DNA of 6,718 nt from an uncultured Microcaldota archaeon (GTDB lineage Archaea > Micrarchaeota > Micrarchaeia > Anstonellales > Bilamarchaeaceae), in the NCBI GenBank assembly GCA_903920925.1, contig CAIXOA010000026.1:1-6718 (forward strand), in the 5' to 3' direction. Positions 1 to 4,500 of this stretch are shown one piece after another. The position numbers were made by a program, and so were the translations under genes. A model generated the notes under the pieces. It was given only the letters and a program-made list of their open reading frames with translations. It searched no databases and had not been told where the DNA came from. The stretch's first letter is position 1. Every line of letters starts with the position of its first letter.

Positions 1-363
1 ACAAATGAAAAATCCAGAATAGATTACGAATTCCCGGAATCCGTTTCCTCCATGCTTCCGGAATTGGAAAAGGAAGTTAATGAACTAATTTCCAAAGGGG
101 CGGAAATCAAAACCTATGCGGATGCGGAAAACCCGGAGCGCAGATGGTGGGAGATGGGCTTGTGTCACCTTGAGCCGACCGCGCAGGGGAGCGCGGCTCC
201 GGTGCCGAATGCTCAAGGAGCTTCGGCACTCAGCTCAAGGTGCCAATTCAAATGCCCCTGCGGAGGCACCCACTTGAGGAATTTGAAGGAAATCGGGCAA
301 CTAAAACTGAAGAGAAAGAACTTAGGGAAGGGAAAGGAGAGAATCGAGATTACGCTCGCCTAG
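1..363 (+). CDS. AlaX-like alanyl-tRNA editing protein, C-terminal SAD domain (5' partial)
   Basis: The frame is open from the left edge to the TAG at 361-363, so the gene starts outside the window and the ATG at 52 is only an internal Met (residue 18 of the visible 120). The end matches the tRNA second-additional domain (SAD) of AlaRS and free-standing AlaX proteins: a RIDYEFPES stretch, a helix ending in RRWWEMG, then CPCGGTH, LRNLKEIG and a basic KRKN...GKGKERIEI finish. In this family Cys87 and His91 of CGGTH, with an upstream HxxxH that would lie outside the window, bind the zinc used to deacylate Ser- or Gly-tRNA(Ala). The protein stops right after the SAD domain with no C-Ala domain, which favours AlaX over AlaRS itself. 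Oddly, about 29 codons (160-246) with Ala/Pro/Ser-rich content separate WWEMG from FKCPCGGTH, which I would expect to be nearly adjacent; see the insert entry. Family assignment is fairly secure; substrate is inferred. Confidence 0.72.
   Translation, partial: TNEKSRIDYEFPESVSSMLPELEKEVNELISKGAEIKTYADAENPERRWWEMGLCHLEPTAQGSAAPVPNAQGASALSSRCQFKCPCGGTHLRNLKEIGQLKLKRKNLGKGKERIEITLA
160..246 (+). repeat. In-frame palindromic insert able to fold as a three-way junction
   Basis: Seen directly: CACCTTGAGC (166-175) is perfectly complementary to GCTCAAGGTG (233-242). TTG at 160-162 and CAA at 244-246 extend the pairing across a 3:1 internal loop. Inside lie two further hairpins: CCGCGC (179-184) with GCGCGG (191-196), and GTGCCGAA (202-209) with TTCGGCAC (222-229), the latter continued by GCTC/GAGC around an AAG loop with one bulged T at 210. 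GCTCAAGG also occurs twice (211-218 and 233-240), so CCTTGAGC has two possible partners. The block is exactly 29 codons and interrupts a conserved part of the SAD domain without breaking the frame. It could be a small mobile palindromic element, comparable in concept to in-frame palindromic elements of Rickettsia, or an RNA that is excised. I found no clear target-site duplication and no strict bulge-helix-bulge splice motif. Confidence 0.6.
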
Positions 364-373
364 CCACCAAATC

Positions 374-384
374 ATATTTAAAAA
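374..384 (+). promoter_or_regulatory. TATA box of the tRNA-Pro gene
   Basis: ATATTTAAAAA lies in the short gap between the AlaX-like gene and the tRNA. Its centre is about 35 bases before the first tRNA base, so an archaeal start roughly 25 bases downstream would give a short leader of about 10 bases, removed by RNase P. The rest of the 364-413 gap shows nothing else. Confidence 0.6.
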
Positions 385-413
385 CTATCCCGCCCAACTA
401 ATCCTGCTTATTA

Positions 414-486
414 GGGGTCGTGAGCTAACCTGGTATGCTGCCAGCTTCGGGAGCTGGTTGTCTGGGTTCAAATCCCGGCGACCTCA
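414..486 (+). tRNA. tRNA-Pro, anticodon CGG
   Basis: A full cloverleaf can be drawn. The acceptor stem GGGGTCG (414-420) pairs with CGACCTC (479-485) with one G-U, and the discriminator is A486. The D arm 423-439 has three pairs (AGC/GCT) and GG at 432-433 in the loop. The anticodon stem CCAGC/GCTGG (441-445/453-457) encloses loop TTCGGGA, with anticodon CGG at 448-450 reading the Pro codon CCG. The variable loop is 458-461. The T arm 462-478 has loop TTCAAAT. No intron and no encoded CCA, so the CCA end must be added by tRNA nucleotidyltransferase. Position 37 is G451 after G36, the G36-G37 pair methylated by Trm5, whose gene lies in this same window. The 3' flank is T/A-rich (487-503), which could serve for termination, but I see no strong terminator. 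Confidence 0.95.
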
Positions 487-536
487 TATTATTCATACTT
501 CTACATAAACGATTACCGGAAACAACCCGCCCATAC

Positions 537-545
537 TTTTTATAA
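537..545 (+). promoter_or_regulatory. TATA box of the mcm transcription unit
   Basis: TTTTTATAA sits in the 101-base gap between the tRNA and mcm. Transcription would start about 25 bases downstream, near 565-570, giving a leader of about 20 bases before the ATG at 588. This placement argues that the GTG at 564 is not the translation start. It probably drives both mcm parts and the downstream protease gene. Confidence 0.6.
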
Positions 546-576
546 CCCTCCCACCCAAATCAAGTGCGCACATTCT

Positions 577-586
577 TGGTGGGTGG
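577..586 (+). promoter_or_regulatory. Shine-Dalgarno-like site that decides the mcm start
   Basis: TGGTGGGTGG just before the ATG at 588 contains GGTGG/GTGG, which partly matches the archaeal 16S 3' end (complement GGAGGTGAT). Nothing comparable precedes the in-frame GTG at 564. Confidence 0.45.
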
Positions 587-587
587 A

Positions 588-1520
588 ATGGCGGACAAGA
601 ACCAGGACTTATCATCTCTCATCTCCTCCTTCGAGGAGTTCTTCACCACCATCTATAAGGAAAAGATTACCGATGTCCTCCTCGCTTATCCGAGGATACG
701 CAGCGTGGAAGTGGACTACAACGATCTAGAAAGGTTTGATACCTCTCTTGCGGATGCGCTGATTGTTACCCCGGAACTCGTAGTGGAAGCCGCGGAGCAG
801 GCAATCAAGAGCAGGAACATGACGCTCCCCTCTGGCACGGGAATATTCGAGCCGCATGTTAAATTTTTCAACGGCCCGGGCCCGGATTTGATGATTGAGA
901 ACATCGGCTCCAAGAGCCTCAACGAGCTCGTCACGTTCAAGGGCGTGGTAACCAAGCGCACGGACGTCATGCACAAGGTGAAGATGGCCAAGTACAAATG
1001 CCAGGCATGCGACACCGAGTACAAGGTTTTGGTGGGAAGGAATTTCCACGAGCCGAAGAAGTGCGACGCGTGCAAGAAGCTCGCATTAGTCCCGGTAGAA
1101 GAAGAAGGAACTTTTACCGACCTACAGAAGGCGGAGGTTCAGGACCTTTTGGAGAAGGTAAGCGGAGGCTCGCTCGCGGCAAAGATGGAAATCTGGCTCG
1201 AGGACGACCTCGTGAACAAAATAACCCCCGGGGAAAACATAGAAGTTTGCGGAATCATGCGGCTGAAAATCCCCACAAATGTGAAGCAGAAGAGGGAATT
1301 CGTCTACGGAAGGTGCGTGGAGGCAATCCACGTCCGCAGCCTGAAGAGGGATTTCGAGGAGATAGAGCTCACCCGCGAGGATGAAAAGAAAATAATAGAG
1401 CTTTCACACGACCCATCGGTGGAGAAGAAGATATTCTCCTCCGTGGCCCCTGCGATTTATGGCTACAACGAGGTGAAGCAGGCGTTCGCGCTCCAGCTTT
1501 TCGGGGGGTACAAAAAATAA
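588..1520 (+). CDS. mcm: MCM replicative helicase, N-terminal part (frame interrupted)
   Basis: The first 310 residues of the archaeal hexameric MCM helicase, which unwinds DNA at replication forks. Visible in order: the N-terminal helical domain (about 1-100), an OB-fold region starting near LVTFKGVVTKRTDV (residues 115-127), a zinc motif C138-x2-C141 ... C159-x2-C162 that supports hexamer formation, the MEIWLEDDLVNKITPGENIEV stretch (200-220) typical of the OB barrel and DNA-binding hairpin region, and the start of the AAA+ domain, IYGYNEVKQAFALQLFGG (290-307). It then ends YKK-stop, whereas MCM proteins continue into Walker A. The remainder lies in the +1 frame from 1525. I chose the ATG at 588 over the GTG at 564 because of the Shine-Dalgarno-like GGTGG before it and the TATA position. 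On its own this part has no ATPase site. Confidence 0.9.
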   Translation: MADKNQDLSSLISSFEEFFTTIYKEKITDVLLAYPRIRSVEVDYNDLERFDTSLADALIVTPELVVEAAEQAIKSRNMTLPSGTGIFEPHVKFFNGPGPDLMIENIGSKSLNELVTFKGVVTKRTDVMHKVKMAKYKCQACDTEYKVLVGRNFHEPKKCDACKKLALVPVEEEGTFTDLQKAEVQDLLEKVSGGSLAAKMEIWLEDDLVNKITPGENIEVCGIMRLKIPTNVKQKREFVYGRCVEAIHVRSLKRDFEEIELTREDEKKIIELSHDPSVEKKIFSSVAPAIYGYNEVKQAFALQLFGGYKK

Positions 1521-1524
1521 GTTC
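1477..1524 (+). other. Frame-change window inside mcm, with G6 and A6 runs
   Basis: The first frame stops at TAA 1518-1520, and the second frame is closed upstream by TGA 1474-1476. Any change of frame must therefore fall between 1477 and 1517. The window contains GGGGGG (1503-1508) and AAAAAA (1512-1517). Dropping one base from either run joins the frames as LFGG followed by TKNKFMKGD or YKNKFMKGD, then LRDDIHILLIGDPG. This gives 14 residues between LFGG and DIH, close to the 13 I recall for other archaeal MCMs. The change needed is +1 (or -2). A sequencing or assembly indel, RNA polymerase slippage, ribosomal frameshifting and a true mutation would all look the same here. Confidence 0.75.
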
Positions 1525-2655
1525 ATGAAGGGGGATGCGCCCCTCAGGGATGACATCCACATACTTCTCATCGGCGACCCTGGAATCGCCAAAACCAGGT
1601 TTTTGCAGTCAATAACCACGCTAGCCCCAAAGAGCATCTACGTGAGCGGAAAGAGCGTGTCAACCGCAGGCCTCACGGCTTCTGCAGAGAAGGATGAATT
1701 GGGGGACGGGGGCTGGACGCTCAAGGCGGGCGCACTTGTTCTCGCCTCCGGTGGGATGTGCGCAATTGATGAGTTTGACAAGATAGACGAGGAAGACCGC
1801 GCATCCCTCCATGAAGTGATGGAGAGCGCATCCGTATCCATAGCAAAGGCCGGGATAGTCGCAAAGTTCAAGGCAAAAACCGCGATACTCGCGGCGGCGA
1901 ACCCGAAGCACGGGAGGTTCAACCAGACAAAGAATCTCGCGGACCAGTTCGACATTCCGCCCTCCCTTCTCTCAAGGTTTGACCTTCTTTTCCCGATAAT
2001 GGACGTGCTCGATGAGGAGAAGGACTCCAAGCTCGCGGACCACATCCTTTCTTCCCATGCGGCGGCGGCCGCGGGCACTTCTGCTCCCGAAGATGCCGAT
2101 GTGGACGTGTTAGACAAGACCCTTCTGAAGAAATACATAGCCTATGCGAGGCGCTACGTGCACCCGGTCCTCAGCGATGGGGCGAAGGAGAAGATAAAGA
2201 ATTTCTATGTGGACCTCAGGAAGATGGGGAAGAACTCCGGCTCGGTCCCGATAACCCCCAGGTATATAGAGGGCATGATAAGGCTCTCCGAAGCCCACGC
2301 GAAGCTGAGGCTCAGCAACGAGGTGGAGGAAAGCGATGCGGAGGCGGCGATAACCCTGATGAAATACGTGCTCATGAAGGTCCTCACCGACCAGGAGACC
2401 GGAAGGATAGACGTGGACATCATCGCCACCGGAAGGGCGCGCTCACAGGTGGAGAAAATAGAGAACGTGCTGGACATAATCCGCGCAAAGACAAGGGAAA
2501 CGGAAGCGGTCCACATTGATGAGGTAATAAAGGATGCGGAAGCCACCGGGATGGATTCCGGGCTTGCCAGGAGGGTGCTTAGGGAACTGCTCCAGAAAGG
2601 AGAAATCTACGAGAAGGAGCCCGGATGGGTGAGCCTCGTGGGCAAGGAGAAATAG
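1525..2655 (+). CDS. mcm: MCM replicative helicase, AAA+ ATPase and winged-helix part
   Basis: The 376 codons from the ATG at 1525 carry the motor of the MCM helicase. Motifs seen: Walker A GDPGIAKT (17-24; Thr where most MCMs have Ser), the helix-2 insert region around VSTAGLTAS (45-53), Walker B IDEFDK (81-86), the pre-sensor-1 hairpin SVSIAKAG with Lys108, sensor 1 Asn126 in AAANP, the arginine finger SRFD (150-153), sensor 2 Arg246 in ITPRYIEG, and a C-terminal winged helix (about 307-374). No intein interrupts Walker A, a known MCM intein site. All catalytic residues are intact, which argues against an old pseudogene. The ATG lies four bases after the upstream stop. It has no good Shine-Dalgarno (the GGGGGGT at 1503-1509 is too distant), so production as a separate protein would need re-initiation. 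Most likely it is one protein with the preceding part, about 690 residues in all, a normal archaeal MCM length. Confidence 0.9.
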   Translation: MKGDAPLRDDIHILLIGDPGIAKTRFLQSITTLAPKSIYVSGKSVSTAGLTASAEKDELGDGGWTLKAGALVLASGGMCAIDEFDKIDEEDRASLHEVMESASVSIAKAGIVAKFKAKTAILAAANPKHGRFNQTKNLADQFDIPPSLLSRFDLLFPIMDVLDEEKDSKLADHILSSHAAAAAGTSAPEDADVDVLDKTLLKKYIAYARRYVHPVLSDGAKEKIKNFYVDLRKMGKNSGSVPITPRYIEGMIRLSEAHAKLRLSNEVEESDAEAAITLMKYVLMKVLTDQETGRIDVDIIATGRARSQVEKIENVLDIIRAKTRETEAVHIDEVIKDAEATGMDSGLARRVLRELLQKGEIYEKEPGWVSLVGKEK

Positions 2656-2656
2656 C

Positions 2657-3490
2657 ATGAACGTCCTTGCCAAGGTCCTTTTGATGTTCATAGCGGCCCA
2701 GATCCTGGGCCTTTATGCCGGAGTCTACATCCTTCAGGATGCGAGGACGAATCCGATAGTGCAGGATTACATTTCCGTGGAGAACGGGGTCTCTTCCCTT
2801 CCGCTTTTCGTGGTATACATACTGCTCGGGGCGGCGATATTCCTGCTCCTTATGAGATTCCACCTGGAAATAATACTCTCTTTGCTGGAAATCCTGGTGA
2901 TTTCGGTCACCTCATCGATACTGTTCTACTCACTCATCCACCCCTTCCTGCCGGACTCGCTCCTGGCGATGTCAGCATCGGCCCTGCTCGGCATAATGCT
3001 GGCAATCGCAAAGCACTTCGAACACCCGCTCAAGAACCTCGCCGCGATGTTCTCCAGCGCGGGGGCCGGAGCGGTATTCGGCTTCACATTCAGCTTTTTG
3101 GCATCCCTCATCTTCTTCAGCATAATGGCGATTTATGATTACATCGCGGTCTTCCGGACAAAGCACATGGTCTCCATGGCAAAGGAAATCATAAAGCAGG
3201 ACATGAGCTTCACGATTACAGCAAAGGAGAGGCTCCCCACAGGGAAAGAAACCCGCCTCGATTTGGGGACAGGAGACCTGGCCCTCCCCATAATGGTGGA
3301 GGTCTCCGCCTACCAGATACATCCCTACCTATCGCTGGTCACGATGCTCGGCGCCATAGCCGGGGTTTCATTTGTCCTGGTCTACGCATGGAAGCACAGG
3401 GTGTTCCTCCCTGCAATTCCATCCATACTTGCCGGAATCCTCATTTCAATTGCAGTTGCGTTGGGGGTCACGTTCCTCCATCTGCTCTGA
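2657..3490 (+). CDS. Presenilin/signal-peptide-peptidase-like intramembrane aspartyl protease
   Basis: A 277-residue polytopic membrane protein with about nine hydrophobic segments (roughly 5-26, 48-67, 70-94, 99-118, 128-146, 147-166, 205-220, 222-244, 249-273). The diagnostic residues of the presenilin/SPP (GxGD) family are present in the right order: Tyr160-Asp161 in AIYDYIAVF, Gly204-Thr-Gly-Asp207 in LGTGDLALP, and a PAL-like Pro252-Ala-Ile followed by Pro255 near the C-terminus. Asp161 and Asp207 would be the two catalytic aspartates that cut substrate helices within the membrane. Length and layout fit the archaeal presenilin-like group (A22-like, Pfam SPP_2/DUF1119). The cytosolic loop between the catalytic helices (about 167-203) is charged. 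It starts one base after the mcm stop, so it is probably co-transcribed with mcm. Its natural substrates are unknown. The last 23 bases overlap the convergent trm5 gene. Confidence 0.85.
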   Translation: MNVLAKVLLMFIAAQILGLYAGVYILQDARTNPIVQDYISVENGVSSLPLFVVYILLGAAIFLLLMRFHLEIILSLLEILVISVTSSILFYSLIHPFLPDSLLAMSASALLGIMLAIAKHFEHPLKNLAAMFSSAGAGAVFGFTFSFLASLIFFSIMAIYDYIAVFRTKHMVSMAKEIIKQDMSFTITAKERLPTGKETRLDLGTGDLALPIMVEVSAYQIHPYLSLVTMLGAIAGVSFVLVYAWKHRVFLPAIPSILAGILISIAVALGVTFLHLL

Positions 3491-4490
3491 AATCCACGAC
3501 AATCTGCACGGTGCTCGGGGAGAAGGGCCTCACTTCCCTGCTTTCCAGGATTTGTATTTTCCTTCCCGCCCTCTTTCCGGCTTCCAAAACTTTTTTCTCA
3601 GCCGCCCCCTTCCCATCCTTCCTGTTCACAAAGGTATAGAAATGTATTATGCCGCCCTTCTTCGCCGCAAGGAGAGCCGCATCGAGGAAATCCTCCGCGC
3701 TTTTGGGGAGGGGCATGAGCACGCGGTCCGCAACCCCGGCAAATCTTTCCGGAATGATTTTCCGCACGTCCCCCAGGATTGCCTCCACCCGCCCGTCCAT
3801 CCCGTTCAGCTTCACGTTCTCCTCAAAATATTTCACCGCATCGGGGTTCAGCTCAATCCCATAAACCTTCGCGTCCCTCTGCTTCCTCGCAATCACGAGC
3901 GCAAAAGGCCCCACGCCCGCGAACATCACAAGGACGGTTTCACCGGGTTTCACTTTCTCCGCAATCCTTCCCCTCTCATGGCTCAATCTCGGGGAAAAAT
4001 AAACCTTCGCAAGGTCCAGGCGCATGCGCACCCCGTGCTCCACATAAGTGGTCTCGGTCCTTTTCTCCCCGGCAAGGAATGCGAACCTCCTCACCCTGTA
4101 CTCCCCTTCCATGCCGCTCTCTTTTCGCAAAACGACCTTGATATTCCCATTCGTCCTGAGCAGCGCATCCGCAATCTCATTCTCCTTCGCCCGCAGATTG
4201 TCCGGAATTTCAAGCACGGCGATATCCCCGACAATATCATAAGAGGAGAATACCCCCTCCGCGCTCTCACCAACAATCTCCGCGAGCATTTCCTTGAAGC
4301 CCTTCCTCAATTCCCTCTTCCGCGCCTCGACCTCAACCAGCTTATATCGCGGCACGCTTTTCTTCACCGGGAGATACACGTACTTCTCATCATGGGAAGG
4401 GAAATATTCCTCATCCAGGATTCCGGAAGAGGAGAGCTTCCTGCGCATCTCCTCCCCTTTTTTCCGGGGAACCCGTATAGCTTTTGCCAT
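3468..4490 (-). CDS. trm5: tRNA (guanine37-N1)-methyltransferase Trm5
   Basis: A SAM-dependent enzyme that makes m1G37 in tRNAs with G at 36-37 (Leu, Pro, Arg), which maintains the reading frame. The 340-residue length and the N-terminal D1 domain (IRVPRKKGEEMRRKL, about 5-42) fit Trm5b, close in layout to the Methanocaldococcus jannaschii enzyme. Next comes D2 (about 80-165), then a class I Rossmann methyltransferase: VYFSPRL (163-169), HERGRI with Glu172 as the likely general base, the SAM loop MFAGVGPF (189-196), IELNP (212-216) and GDVRK with Asp241. Arg144 in AGEKRT matches a known key Arg. The NLPK motif reads Pro260-Leu-Pro-Lys, so the usual Asn is Pro. I chose the ATG at 4490 because GTGA (4499-4496) sits six bases before it as a Shine-Dalgarno; starting at the GTG itself would add three residues. 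It follows leuS by ten bases in one operon and overlaps the protease gene tail to tail. Confidence 0.92.
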   Translation of the reverse strand: MAKAIRVPRKKGEEMRRKLSSSGILDEEYFPSHDEKYVYLPVKKSVPRYKLVEVEARKRELRKGFKEMLAEIVGESAEGVFSSYDIVGDIAVLEIPDNLRAKENEIADALLRTNGNIKVVLRKESGMEGEYRVRRFAFLAGEKRTETTYVEHGVRMRLDLAKVYFSPRLSHERGRIAEKVKPGETVLVMFAGVGPFALVIARKQRDAKVYGIELNPDAVKYFEENVKLNGMDGRVEAILGDVRKIIPERFAGVADRVLMPLPKSAEDFLDAALLAAKKGGIIHFYTFVNRKDGKGAAEKKVLEAGKRAGRKIQILESREVRPFSPSTVQIVVDFRADGGT

Positions 4491-4500
4491 CAGTTTCACT

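Noticed and set aside
52..54. ATG at 52 as the start of the first gene
   Set aside because: The frame is open to position 1, and the residues before it (RIDYEFPES) already match the SAD-domain family.
155..255. Archaeal bulge-helix-bulge intron in the AlaX-like gene
   Set aside because: The ends give only a three-pair helix (TTG/CAA) with a 3:1 loop and no second three-base bulge followed by an exon helix. That is not a strict motif, so splicing remains only a possibility to test.
564..587. GTG at 564 as the mcm start
   Set aside because: It would fall at or before the transcription start predicted from the TATA box at 537-545 and lacks a Shine-Dalgarno; the ATG at 588 has one.
1500..1545. 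+1 shift on slippery Pro codons, linked to Trm5 and m1G37
   Set aside because: The direction fits, but no Pro codon lies in the permitted window; the CCC at 1540-1542 is beyond the stop of the first frame.
1570..1600. Intein in the MCM Walker A motif
   Set aside because: GDPGIAKT is continuous with no inserted sequence.
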